A DNA stretch of 44,450 nucleotides from UMGS1279 sp045630265 (GCA_045630265.1 JAZQSV010000027.1:1-44450), one strand, 5' to 3'; shown: positions 33,407 through 41,677, counted from the stretch's first letter. A program made the numbers and translations. The notes: generated by a model from the sequence alone, not told the origin.

Positions 33407-33541
33407 CCTCTGTGCCGCCACAAAATTTGTGGCGGCACAGAGGTGACTTTAAGGTTTTTGTGGCCGTACAAACTGTCGGTTTATTCAAAAATCTTCTAAA
33501 GATTTTAAATAACGAAGGGGTAACAATAAAGCCCACTTCGT
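33407..33541 (+). promoter_or_regulatory. Structured 5' leader with three hairpins
   Basis: Between the promoter and the gene lie: an 18-bp perfect inverted repeat around one base (33407-33424 with 33426-33443); a smaller AAAATCTT/AAGATTTT hairpin (33488-33495 with 33499-33506); and ACGAAG-GGG paired with CCC-A-CTTCGT (33512-33541). The first lacks an immediate T run, so it is more like a leader structure or weak attenuator than a plain terminator. No known riboswitch class is recognised. Confidence 0.55.
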
Positions 33542-33573
33542 AAAATAAATAAAAAACAAAGGAGAAAAAAGCA

Positions 33574-35127
33574 ATGAAAAAAGTTCTTTCACTTTTTGCT
33601 TGCGTATGCGTTCTTTTAGCAGCACTTTTCATTCCCGTATCCGCAGCAGAAACCACAGCAACCATTTCTTTTGCTAACAAAGCACAGCGTACTACTTTCA
33701 ATTCCAATCAGCAAGTTTGGGAGCAAAACGGTATCACCGTTACAAACAACAAAGGTTCTTCTACAAGCCCTGTAGCAGATTATGCTAACCCTGCACGTTT
33801 TTATAAGAGTTCTACTCTTATAATTGCTTACACTTCTGAAATTACTAAAATTGAGTTCACAGCTAACACCAGTTCCTATGCAACTTCTTTACAGAAGTCC
33901 ATTGGTAGTAATGCAACCGCTTCTGGCTCAAAGGTAACTTTCACACCTACTACACCTGCTACAAGCTTTACATTCACTCTTTCTGATGGTCAGGCACGTG
34001 TAAACAGCCTTACTGTTTATTCAGCGGCTTCTGTAACACCTCCTCCTTCAACCGACCCTGCAGCAGATAGCACACTTACCATTCCTGAGGCAACTACTCT
34101 TGGTCTTTCCAAAGCACACAACGCATATACAACCGGCAAATACTACGTTGTAGGCGAAATTAAGGACGTTTACCAAACAACTTTTGGCAATATGCACATC
34201 AAAGATGCTAACGGTAACGAGCTTACCGTTTACGGTACATACGATGCTACCGGTGCTAAAAAATATGGCGAAATGGATACCAAACCCGTAGCCGGCGATA
34301 CCATTAAAGTTTATGGTATCATTGGTCAGTACAACGGCACTGCACAAATGAAGAACGGTTGGATTGTTGAGCATACTCCTGCTACAACACCCACACCCAC
34401 ACCTACTCCCACTCCTACACCTACACCCACACCTACCACCGAGTATGAGTTGGTTGAGGCTCCTGTAGCAGGTACAGCATATAAGTTTGCTATGAACCAA
34501 ACAACCGCAGGCAAGGTTCTTTATGCTAACGGTGCTATGAGCAGCTACTACATGGCTACCACCGAGGACGTTGCTGAAGCAGTTGACGTATATCTTGAGG
34601 AAACAACCGGCGGTTACCACCTCTATGCTATGGTAGGCGGTGCTAAGAAATATATGAATATGGTTATGAGTGGTACTCACGTAAATGCAGTATATGCAGA
34701 TACCGCTTCCTCCGTATTCACATATGACACCACCCTTAAGACAGTTGTTACAAACATTAACAATTCTTCCTACGCATTTGGTACCTACGGCACATATACC
34801 ACAATTGGTACTTCAGACGTTGTAGCACATCCCGAAAACTTCTTCGGTCAGTTCTATGCTGAGAAAAAAGCTCCTACCGGCGGCAACGAAGGCGGTAACG
34901 GCGGCGCTGGCGAAGGTGGCAGCGGCGAAGGTGATGTTAATGACAACACCGGCGCAGGCACAAACACCGATACCAATACAGGTGCAAACAATGGCACAAA
35001 CGCTGAAACCGGCACAAGCACAACCATTCCTGCTACCGGCGACAACGCAACTGTAATTGCATTCACAACCATTATTATGGCTGCTGCTTTGTTTATGACA
35101 GTTAAGACAGCTAAAAAGGCCCAATAA
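33574..35127 (+). CDS. LPXTG-type cell-wall-anchored OB-fold surface protein
   Basis: 517 residues. A signal peptide (about 1-25, PVSAAE region) is followed by a beta-rich domain (about 26-150: ATISFANKAQRT, VWEQNGITVTN, ITKIEFTANTSSY). Then an OB-fold-like domain (about 170-268: GKYYVVGEIKDVYQTTFGNMH), a TP-repeat linker, and the domain shared with the lipoprotein before it (about 290-427). A Gly/Asn/Thr-rich stalk ends in the sorting signal IPATGD at about residue 485, a hydrophobic helix and the basic tail KTAKKAQ. A sortase should link it to peptidoglycan; none is encoded in the window. It has its own promoter and structured leader. Confidence 0.83.
   Translation: MKKVLSLFACVCVLLAALFIPVSAAETTATISFANKAQRTTFNSNQQVWEQNGITVTNNKGSSTSPVADYANPARFYKSSTLIIAYTSEITKIEFTANTSSYATSLQKSIGSNATASGSKVTFTPTTPATSFTFTLSDGQARVNSLTVYSAASVTPPPSTDPAADSTLTIPEATTLGLSKAHNAYTTGKYYVVGEIKDVYQTTFGNMHIKDANGNELTVYGTYDATGAKKYGEMDTKPVAGDTIKVYGIIGQYNGTAQMKNGWIVEHTPATTPTPTPTPTPTPTPTPTTEYELVEAPVAGTAYKFAMNQTTAGKVLYANGAMSSYYMATTEDVAEAVDVYLEETTGGYHLYAMVGGAKKYMNMVMSGTHVNAVYADTASSVFTYDTTLKTVVTNINNSSYAFGTYGTYTTIGTSDVVAHPENFFGQFYAEKKAPTGGNEGGNGGAGEGGSGEGDVNDNTGAGTNTDTNTGANNGTNAETGTSTTIPATGDNATVIAFTTIIMAAALFMTVKTAKKAQ
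34387..34434 (+). repeat. In-frame TP-codon tandem repeat
   Basis: Eight Thr-Pro units (ACNCCN hexamers) encode an extended linker between the OB-fold-like and C-terminal domains of the wall protein. Confidence 0.9.
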
Positions 35128-35171
35128 TTTAAACTTTAAATTATTGCTGATAAACTAAATAACTAAACAAA

Positions 35172-35212
35172 ACGGCTATGGAAGAAATTCCATAGCCGTG
35201 TTTCTTTTTATT
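35172..35212. terminator. Terminator between convergent operons
   Basis: A 12-bp stem (35172-35183 with 35188-35199) with a GAAA tetraloop and a T-rich tail. It ends the wall-protein transcript; the A-rich left flank lets it also serve the minus-strand deo/surE operon. Confidence 0.88.
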
Positions 35213-35228
35213 TATTTGTTTTTTAATG

Positions 35229-35945
35229 CTACTTTCTAAGCAACTCATAAACTGCCTTGTCGGTCATATCAATAGTAACCGGCATAATAGATATATTGCC
35301 CGACATTATGGCGTCGGTATCCAGTGTTAGATCGTTTTTGTTCTCGTAAATGCACTTGCCCTTTGCTTTATGAAGACCCTTTTCCACTTCAGGGAAACTG
35401 TCGGAATAAAAGGAGCCGCCCTGTCGGGTAATTAATATTTCCTTAGGATTTGCAGGGATATTTATATTATAGAAATTATGCTTATTTAAAAGACCATTTT
35501 GTTCAATATAATCCCATGCCCTATCCATATACTGCATAACGCTTTCGTACTCCTCCACACCTGTGGAAAAAGCAATTCCCGAAAGGCCCAATATTGCCGC
35601 CTCACGAATGGCGGCAACAGTGCCCGAATAAAGTGTGTCGGTACCCATATTAAAACCCTTATTGATACCCGAAATAACAAGGTCGAATTTTTCTTCCATT
35701 CCAAGCACCGCAAAGCGTACGCAATCAGCCGGAGTAGAATCTACAGTAATAACCTCAGTTTCGCTATCAAGCATTACTCTTTCCACCCTAAAGGGTTCGT
35801 GCAGCTCTATGCCGTGACTCTTACCGCTTTGCTCCTTTGCGGGCACTACTGTAGTCACGTTGCCAAGACGTTTTTGACACCACTTAATAAGGGGTAGCAG
35901 CTGCTTTGCGCTTACGCTGTCATCATTGGTAATCAGCACTCTCAT
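35229..35945 (-). CDS. surE: SurE-type 5'/3'-nucleotidase
   Basis: 238 residues from the ATG at 35945, which overlaps the upstream stop (ATGA) and has GAGG 7 bases ahead; the TTG at 35951 is not needed. SurE marks: MRVLITNDDS at the start (metal-binding NDD), VVPAKEQSGKSHG near residue 35, DSTPADCVRFA near 70, and ISGINKGFNMGTDTLYSGTVAAIREA near 90. It removes phosphate from nucleoside 5'- and 3'-monophosphates and some short substrates in the cytoplasm. Last gene of an eight-gene catabolic operon, so it can feed nucleosides to the phosphorylases encoded upstream. Confidence 0.93.
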   Translation of the reverse strand: MRVLITNDDSVSAKQLLPLIKWCQKRLGNVTTVVPAKEQSGKSHGIELHEPFRVERVMLDSETEVITVDSTPADCVRFAVLGMEEKFDLVISGINKGFNMGTDTLYSGTVAAIREAAILGLSGIAFSTGVEEYESVMQYMDRAWDYIEQNGLLNKHNFYNINIPANPKEILITRQGGSFYSDSFPEVEKGLHKAKGKCIYENKNDLTLDTDAIMSGNISIMPVTIDMTDKAVYELLRK

Positions 35946-36928
35946 AGCCAATCCTCATGCGTTTCTTTATATTCCTTTACGTGGGCATCTGCGTCGCGTA
36001 GTAAGCTTTCCATCTCGTCCTTGCTGTAAACGGTAGCGCCGCTGGCACAGGCATGTCCGCCACCATTATACTTTTCTGCAATAGAATTTATATGCACAAA
36101 GCGGGAACGAAGGCGCACACGAATAGAGCCCTTATCGTCGCCGTTTTCAATAAACACCATCCAAGCAATTGCGCCGCGGATAGAATCTAACGTACCAACA
36201 CAAGCACTTGCCTGCTCCAAGGTAAGGTTGAACTCCTCCTGCATATTTTTATCAATAAAAATATATGCAACACCGTTTTCTGTAATCTGCATACGCTCAT
36301 AAATCTGCGCCTTGAATTTAAGGTAACCGAATGCCTCTAAATAAAGATGAGCGTAAAGCTTTTCGGTATTAACACCAGTATCTAGAAGTATTGCTGCAAG
36401 TCTAAGCGTCTCGCCCGTAACGCCCTCATACTTAAAGCGACCTGAATCTGTAACCATACCGGTATAAAGGTAGGTGGCGGCCTCGGTGTCGATTTTAAGT
36501 TCATCCTTAAAGGTATTATAAAAATCCACTATCATCTCGCAGGCCGAGGAGCGCTCCTCCTCAACCCACATCAAATCGCCATAGGGCTCAAGCGGGATAT
36601 GGTGGTCTATTTTTATAAGCTCCTTGCAAAGAGTGAATTTCTTATTTGAAATACGCGCCTTTGAGGCGGTATCAATTACAATGCCAAGGGCAGATTTATA
36701 AACCTCATCTGCTACTTCCTCGTCCTCTTCGCCTAAAAATTCAAGGTATTCTGCGTGGTCGCTATCAATAAGGTAGATGCTTTTCTCGGGGTAGGTAAGC
36801 TGTAAAATTCTCTTAAAGCCCTTGGTAGCGCCAACACAGTCGCCATCGTTACGAACGTGGCGAAAAATCATTACCGTTTCATATTCCTTAATTTTATCAA
36901 GTATCTGCTTTTTTACGGTTAGGTTCAT
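35942..36928 (-). CDS. DHH/DHHA1 phosphoesterase, NrnA-like, copy 2
   Basis: 328 residues. DHH-family motifs in order: RNDGDCVGATKGFK (motif I), VIDTAS (II), KIDHHIP (III), VTDSGRFKYEG, and the C-terminal GGGHACASGATV of DHHA1. NrnA enzymes degrade nano-RNA/short DNA and dephosphorylate pAp. Motif I reads DGDCVGA rather than DGDALGS, unlike the adjacent paralog. It overlaps that paralog's stop by ATGA (36925-36928) and overlaps surE downstream in the same way. Confidence 0.9.
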   Translation of the reverse strand: MNLTVKKQILDKIKEYETVMIFRHVRNDGDCVGATKGFKRILQLTYPEKSIYLIDSDHAEYLEFLGEEDEEVADEVYKSALGIVIDTASKARISNKKFTLCKELIKIDHHIPLEPYGDLMWVEEERSSACEMIVDFYNTFKDELKIDTEAATYLYTGMVTDSGRFKYEGVTGETLRLAAILLDTGVNTEKLYAHLYLEAFGYLKFKAQIYERMQITENGVAYIFIDKNMQEEFNLTLEQASACVGTLDSIRGAIAWMVFIENGDDKGSIRVRLRSRFVHINSIAEKYNGGGHACASGATVYSKDEMESLLRDADAHVKEYKETHEDWL

Positions 36929-37866
36929 ACCTGACCTCCTACCATATTATCTAAATCGGCAAGCATTTGCATAGCCGTTTGCTTATCGGGCACGGTAGCA
37001 CCGCTTGCCTTTTGGTGACCGCCGCCGCCAAATTTTACTGCAACGGGATTTATATTATAGCGGTTGGAACGCAGTTCACAAAGAACACCGCTCTCACCCT
37101 CGGTAAAGTTTACCCAAATATCTACTCCCTTAATATCGCCCATTGTTGCAACCATACCGCGCGAAATAGAAAACTCACTAACACCCAGCTCAGCCATTTC
37201 CTCTTTCGTTGTGTATATATAGGCAACGTTATTTTCGGTAAACTTAATTTTAAGGGTGAATTTTGCCTTTAAAAGCTTATTTTCAAAATCATCCGCATAA
37301 AGGGGCCGGAAAATTTCATTCACGTCAAAACCGGTTTCCAAAAGCTCTGCTCCCAGACGGAGTGAGCGAGCATTAGTACTGTCGTACCTAAAACGCCCCG
37401 AATCGGTTACCATACCGGTATAAAGCGCCTTTGCCGCAGTTTTATTTAATGTAAGACCGCTCTCAAGCGCAAATGCGGTAACCATACCGCAGCAGCTTTC
37501 AAAGCTTGTATCAACAACCTCTATATCGGTAAAGGTTTCGCAGTAAATGTGGTGGTCAATACGGGCGGTTTTTTCTGCCAAACTGTATCTGTCGTCACTT
37601 ATAAGATGGGCTGCAGCCGAATCTAAAAGAATACATAACACACCACTAAATTCACTGTCGGGGATTTCGTCCATAACCGCATCCTCCATAAAAGAGAAAT
37701 AGTTATTACTGTCCCCCACAATATAAACGGTCTTTTCGGGAAAGTTTTCTAAAATTATATGCTTCATACCCACCTGACTACCAAGCGCATCCCCATCGGG
37801 GCGGCTATGTCTATGGATAATTATTTTGTTATACTCTTTAACTAAGGCAAGTATCTTTTCAAACAT
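36925..37866 (-). CDS. DHH/DHHA1 phosphoesterase, NrnA-like, copy 1
   Basis: 313 residues. Motif I is HRHSRPDGDALGSQVGMK, motif II LLDSAA, motif III RIDHHIY, then VTDSGRFRYDS and C-terminal GGGHQKASGATV. This copy is closest to standard NrnA (oligoribonuclease and pAp phosphatase). It is 1 base downstream of the uridine phosphorylase gene and overlaps its paralog. Two tandem, diverged copies suggest different chain lengths or substrates (inference). Confidence 0.9.
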   Translation of the reverse strand: MFEKILALVKEYNKIIIHRHSRPDGDALGSQVGMKHIILENFPEKTVYIVGDSNNYFSFMEDAVMDEIPDSEFSGVLCILLDSAAAHLISDDRYSLAEKTARIDHHIYCETFTDIEVVDTSFESCCGMVTAFALESGLTLNKTAAKALYTGMVTDSGRFRYDSTNARSLRLGAELLETGFDVNEIFRPLYADDFENKLLKAKFTLKIKFTENNVAYIYTTKEEMAELGVSEFSISRGMVATMGDIKGVDIWVNFTEGESGVLCELRSNRYNINPVAVKFGGGGHQKASGATVPDKQTAMQMLADLDNMVGGQV

Positions 37867-37867
37867 A

Positions 37868-38623
37868 TTATTTATTACCCTTATCTTCTTTAATTAAAAT
37901 TCTAATTGCTTCTATAGCGGTTTTAATTGCCGCAGAGGTATCCTCCTTGCGGTCCTTGGGCATACCGCTCTTAGCAACCTCCTGGTTCCATACGCAGTGA
38001 AAAACCGCTCCCGAACGAAGGCGCCTTGCAGCGCTTACAATAAATAGCGCCGCGCCCTCCATCTCAGAAGCCAAGCAACCGCCTCTTTTCCAAGCCTCCC
38101 ATTTATAAAGTAGCTCGGGGGCTATGGGCATACTTTCAGGACTATGTTGTCCGTAAAAGCTATCCTTTGCCTGTACAACACCAATATGGTTTTGGTAACC
38201 CAAATTATTTGCAGCGGTGTAAAGTGCGCTTGTTACCTTAAAATCGGCAACGGCGGGGAATTCAATTGGTAAATACTCCCTGCTTGTTCCGTCCTGCCTA
38301 ATTGCGCCCGTAGCAATAACTACGTCGCCGGGGGCAACCTCGGGTTGCATACCACCGCAAGTGCCAACCCTTATAAAGGTATCTACCCCGATTTTGGCAA
38401 GTTCCTCTACACATATAGCGGCAGAAGGGCCGCCAATACCTGTAGATACAACCAAAACCTTTTCACCATCAAGGGTTCCAAGATACGAATTATATTCACG
38501 GTTGTTGCCAACCTGATTTGCATTATCCAAAAATGCCGCAATTTTTGGTACCCTGCCGGGATCCCCTGGGATTATAGCATATTTTGCGGTGTGTTCCTTT
38601 GAAAGTCCGATATGATACTGCAT
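37868..38623 (-). CDS. udp: Uridine phosphorylase-type nucleoside phosphorylase
   Basis: About 251 residues from the ATG at 38623, with GGAG upstream; in-frame codons further upstream lie within the cdd gene. MQYHIGLSKEHTAKYAIIPGDPGRV is typical of Udp (phosphate-binding GDP). RVGTCGGMQPEVAPGDVVIATGAIRQDGTS and CLASEMEGAALF are the nucleoside-binding parts of the NP-I family. It splits uridine (perhaps deoxyuridine) to base and (deoxy)ribose-1-phosphate. It takes the product of the cytidine deaminase encoded 4 bases before it. Confidence 0.9.
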   Translation of the reverse strand: MQYHIGLSKEHTAKYAIIPGDPGRVPKIAAFLDNANQVGNNREYNSYLGTLDGEKVLVVSTGIGGPSAAICVEELAKIGVDTFIRVGTCGGMQPEVAPGDVVIATGAIRQDGTSREYLPIEFPAVADFKVTSALYTAANNLGYQNHIGVVQAKDSFYGQHSPESMPIAPELLYKWEAWKRGGCLASEMEGAALFIVSAARRLRSGAVFHCVWNQEVAKSGMPKDRKEDTSAAIKTAIEAIRILIKEDKGNK

Positions 38624-38627
38624 AAGT

Positions 38628-39044
38628 CTACTCTCCGTAAGATAAATTTTCTTTTGCAAAACCAAAGGGCAGGAGCTCCGACAATTTAAAGGAATTAAAG
38701 TTGTCCTCTCCGTCGGCCACCAACACCTCGAAATCCGCATCACAAAACTCGGCCATTACCTGCCTACAAACGCCGCAAGGGTTAAAGGATTCTGTAACCT
38801 TGCCCTCAAAACCGCCGACAATGGCAATTTTTGAAAATTCCCTTTCGCCCTCGCTAATGGCCTTAAAAAAGGCAGTCCTTTCAGCGCAGTTAGTAGCACC
38901 GTATGAAGCATTTTCCACGTTACAGCCCAAATACACCTTTCCGTTTTTAGTGTAAAGTGCCGCACCAACCTTACATTTAGAATATGGAGAATATGAGTTT
39001 TCCATGGCGCTAAACGCTAGTTTTACAAGTTCTTTGTTAGTCAT
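38628..39044 (-). CDS. cdd: Cytidine deaminase
   Basis: 138 residues, typical of small tetrameric cytidine deaminases. Zinc site: C in GATNCAERTAFFKAI (C-A-E, near residue 53) and NPCGVCRQVMAEF (PCxxC, near residue 88). YSPYSKCKVGAAL near the start is the substrate-binding region. It turns (deoxy)cytidine into (deoxy)uridine for the uridine phosphorylase encoded just downstream. Confidence 0.95.
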   Translation of the reverse strand: MTNKELVKLAFSAMENSYSPYSKCKVGAALYTKNGKVYLGCNVENASYGATNCAERTAFFKAISEGEREFSKIAIVGGFEGKVTESFNPCGVCRQVMAEFCDADFEVLVADGEDNFNSFKLSELLPFGFAKENLSYGE

Positions 39045-39066
39045 TTTAAACTCTCCAACAATATAT

Positions 39067-40185
39067 TTATAAAAGATGGTCGCAAACTATTTTGCTTATA
39101 TTATTAAAACCTTCCTTAGTTCCAAGGTTTTTAGGAGTTACGCACTTGCCGTAAACAAGTAACGGAACGTACTCGCGGGAATGGTCGGTAGTGGCAGTAT
39201 ATGCAGGGTCACAGCCGTGGTCGGCAGTAATTATTAGCATATCTTCCTCTTTTAAAATAGGTAAGAAATCATCAAGCCATTTGTCAAACTCGCTTATGGC
39301 CCTAGCATAACCGTCAACGTCTCTGCGATGACCATAAAGCATATCAAAATCCACCAAGTTGGTAAAGCAAAGCCCCTCAAAATCGCGCTTTGCGTATTCT
39401 AAGGTTTTTTTCATTCCGTCGGTATTACCTGTGGTATAAATATGCTCGCTTATACCCTGCCCTGCAAAAATATCGTAAATCTTGCCAACGGCAATGGTAG
39501 AAAGCCCCGCATCCATAATTTTATCCAGCATTGTTTTTTCGGGAGGCGCCAAGGAATAGTCGTGCCTGTTGGAGGTACGTTTAAACTTGCCGCTTTCTCC
39601 AACAAAGGGTCGTGCAATAATTCGGCCAACTCCGTGCTCACCACACATAACCTCTCTTGCAATTTTGCAGTAGCGGTAAAGTTCCTCCACAGGTACTACC
39701 TCTTCGTGCGCCGCAATCTGAAAAACGCTATCGGCCGAGGTGTATACAATAAGATTGCCCGTTTTAACCTGTTCATCACCGTAGTCCTCAATAACCTGCG
39801 TGCCGGAATAGGGCTTGTTGCAAAGCGCCTTTTTGCCTGTGCGCCTTTCAAATTCATCTATTACCTCTTTAGGAAAGCCGTTTGGGTAGGTGGGAAGTGG
39901 TTTGTCGGACACAATACCCGCAATTTCCCAATGGCCAATAGTGGTATCCTTACCCTTTGAGAGCTCCGACAAACGGCAAATACTTGCCAATGGTGCATCT
40001 ACCTTTTCTCCGCACTCTACCCCGTCGATATTGAAAAGTCCCAGCTTTTTAAGGTTTGGCGCCTTAAATTCTTTGGATTTGGATATGGAGCCCAAAGTGT
40101 TGACCCCAACGTCTCCATAATCCGCACTATCCTTCATAGCGCCAATACCAAAGCTATCCAGTACAATTAAAAATACTCTTTTCAT
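39067..40185 (-). CDS. deoB: Phosphopentomutase
   Basis: 372 residues, alkaline-phosphatase-superfamily fold. MKRVFLIVLDSFGIGAMKDS carries the first metal ligand, KGKDTTIGHWEIAG the threonine that is phosphorylated, and ITADHGCDPAYTATTDHSRE the second metal cluster. It interconverts (deoxy)ribose-1-phosphate and 5-phosphate, linking the phosphorylases to DeoC or the pentose phosphate pathway. AAAGGA ribosome site. It lies between deoD and cdd. Confidence 0.96.
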   Translation of the reverse strand: MKRVFLIVLDSFGIGAMKDSADYGDVGVNTLGSISKSKEFKAPNLKKLGLFNIDGVECGEKVDAPLASICRLSELSKGKDTTIGHWEIAGIVSDKPLPTYPNGFPKEVIDEFERRTGKKALCNKPYSGTQVIEDYGDEQVKTGNLIVYTSADSVFQIAAHEEVVPVEELYRYCKIAREVMCGEHGVGRIIARPFVGESGKFKRTSNRHDYSLAPPEKTMLDKIMDAGLSTIAVGKIYDIFAGQGISEHIYTTGNTDGMKKTLEYAKRDFEGLCFTNLVDFDMLYGHRRDVDGYARAISEFDKWLDDFLPILKEEDMLIITADHGCDPAYTATTDHSREYVPLLVYGKCVTPKNLGTKEGFNNISKIVCDHLL

Positions 40186-40203
40186 ATTAGTCCTTTTTAA
40201 AGA

Positions 40204-40956
40204 TTATTCTTTTGCCTCAATAATAGGCATTTTTTCGTATTCTACAGCGCAGTCCAAAGCAAGCTCCATCATCTCAGTAAAACTCTGCTCACGCTCCTTT
40301 GCCTCCAATGCTGTGAAGGGCGGATAAAGTATATCCGAAATTGTGCAAATTGCAAGGGCCCGCATACCAAGACGCATAGCGGTACAGTAAAGTGCCGCCG
40401 CCTCCATCTCAACCGCAAGGCAACCAACTTTACCCCAATTGGCAGATGGGTGGCTGTCATCATAAAAGGTATCCGAAGAATATAGATTACCAATATGAAT
40501 ATTCTTAATTTCCTTTTTGTCGGCAACCTGCTTTAAGGTGTTTAAAAGGTCGAAATCGCAAATGGGAGCGATGGTGCCGTTCATATTATACTGCGCAGGG
40601 AAATTAGAATTAGTGCAAGCGCCCATACCAACAACAATATCTCTAACTTTAACCTTTTCATTGATGGCGCCTGCAGAGCCAATTCTTATAATGTTTTGAA
40701 CACCGAAAAATTTATAAAGTTCATAAGAATAAATTCCAATAGAGGGCATACCCATACCGCTAGCCATTACCGAAACCTTAACGTCCTTATAAAAACCGGT
40801 ATAACCGTTAACCCCGCGAACGCCGTTTACCAAAACGGGATTTTCCAAAAAGTTTTCTGCAATATATTTCGCCCTTAGTGGATCGCCCGGCATTAGCACA
40901 GTTTTACCAAAACCAAGCTCTTCATTGGCAACGTTAATATGCGGTGTCTTGTTCAT
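40204..40956 (-). CDS. deoD: Purine nucleoside phosphorylase, DeoD type
   Basis: 250 residues, hexameric NP-I family. TPHINVANEELGFGKTVLMPGDPLRAKYIAE is the DeoD start (phosphate and nucleoside pocket). IIRIGSAGAINEKVKVRDIV and LAVEMEAAALYCTA are conserved, and the catalytic aspartate sits in TISD. It splits purine (deoxy)nucleosides to base and (deoxy)ribose-1-phosphate. Its start lies inside the end of deoC (23-base overlap), so it is translationally coupled. Confidence 0.95.
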   Translation of the reverse strand: MNKTPHINVANEELGFGKTVLMPGDPLRAKYIAENFLENPVLVNGVRGVNGYTGFYKDVKVSVMASGMGMPSIGIYSYELYKFFGVQNIIRIGSAGAINEKVKVRDIVVGMGACTNSNFPAQYNMNGTIAPICDFDLLNTLKQVADKKEIKNIHIGNLYSSDTFYDDSHPSANWGKVGCLAVEMEAAALYCTAMRLGMRALAICTISDILYPPFTALEAKEREQSFTEMMELALDCAVEYEKMPIIEAKE

Positions 40957-41623
40957 TTTTATTTTCCCCTTTTTCTAAAGCTTTTACTATCTTAACAATT
41001 CGGCTGGTGCCAAGCCGCGTAGCGCCCAAATCCATAAAATCCTTTGCGTCCTCAAGTGAAGAAATACCGCCCGCCGCTTTAATGTTAAGGTGCGGCTCTA
41101 CATTTTTAGCAAAAATTTCTACATCCTCTCTAGTGGCGCCGGCGGTAGAGAAGCCGGTAGAGGTCTTAATAAAATCTGCGCCAGATTTAGATACAATTTC
41201 ACACATTTTAACCTTTTCCTCATCGGTTAAAAGGCAGGTTTCAATAATAACCTTTAATATTTTACCACCGCAAGCAGCTTTAATCTGTTTAATTTCATCA
41301 AGGAGCAAATCATACTTTTTGTCCTTTAGCCAACCAATATTTATAACCATATCAATTTCGTCGGCGCCGTTTTCTACTGCATCCTTAGTTTCAAAGCACT
41401 TGGTGGCGGTAGTAGAATATCCGTTAGGAAAGCCGATAACGGTACAAATTGCAAGCTTATCCCCTACGTACTCCTTAGCTTCATTTACGTAGGATGCAGG
41501 AATACAACAAGAAGCGCAGGAATATTTAATTCCGTCGTCCAAAAGTGCCTTTATCTCTTCCCAAGTTGCGCTTTGAGAAAGTAGAGTATGGTCAACGCAG
41601 GAAAGTATTTTACTATTATCCAT
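40934..41623 (-). CDS. deoC: Deoxyribose-phosphate aldolase
   Basis: About 229 residues from the ATG at 41623, with GGAGGA 7-8 bases ahead. DERA marks: SCVDHTLLSQSATWEEI at the start, LKVIIETCLLTDEEKV, DFIKTSTGFSTAGAT with the Schiff-base lysine (near residue 160), and IKAAGGISS with the second lysine. It cleaves deoxyribose-5-phosphate to acetaldehyde and glyceraldehyde-3-phosphate, the step that turns DNA sugar into central carbon. First gene of the operon. Confidence 0.95.
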   Translation of the reverse strand: MDNSKILSCVDHTLLSQSATWEEIKALLDDGIKYSCASCCIPASYVNEAKEYVGDKLAICTVIGFPNGYSTTATKCFETKDAVENGADEIDMVINIGWLKDKKYDLLLDEIKQIKAACGGKILKVIIETCLLTDEEKVKMCEIVSKSGADFIKTSTGFSTAGATREDVEIFAKNVEPHLNIKAAGGISSLEDAKDFMDLGATRLGTSRIVKIVKALEKGENKNEQDTAY

Positions 41624-41677
41624 TAAAATCTCCTCCAACAAATAAAAATCAAAATAAAGCGATATTTCTCTAACTTA

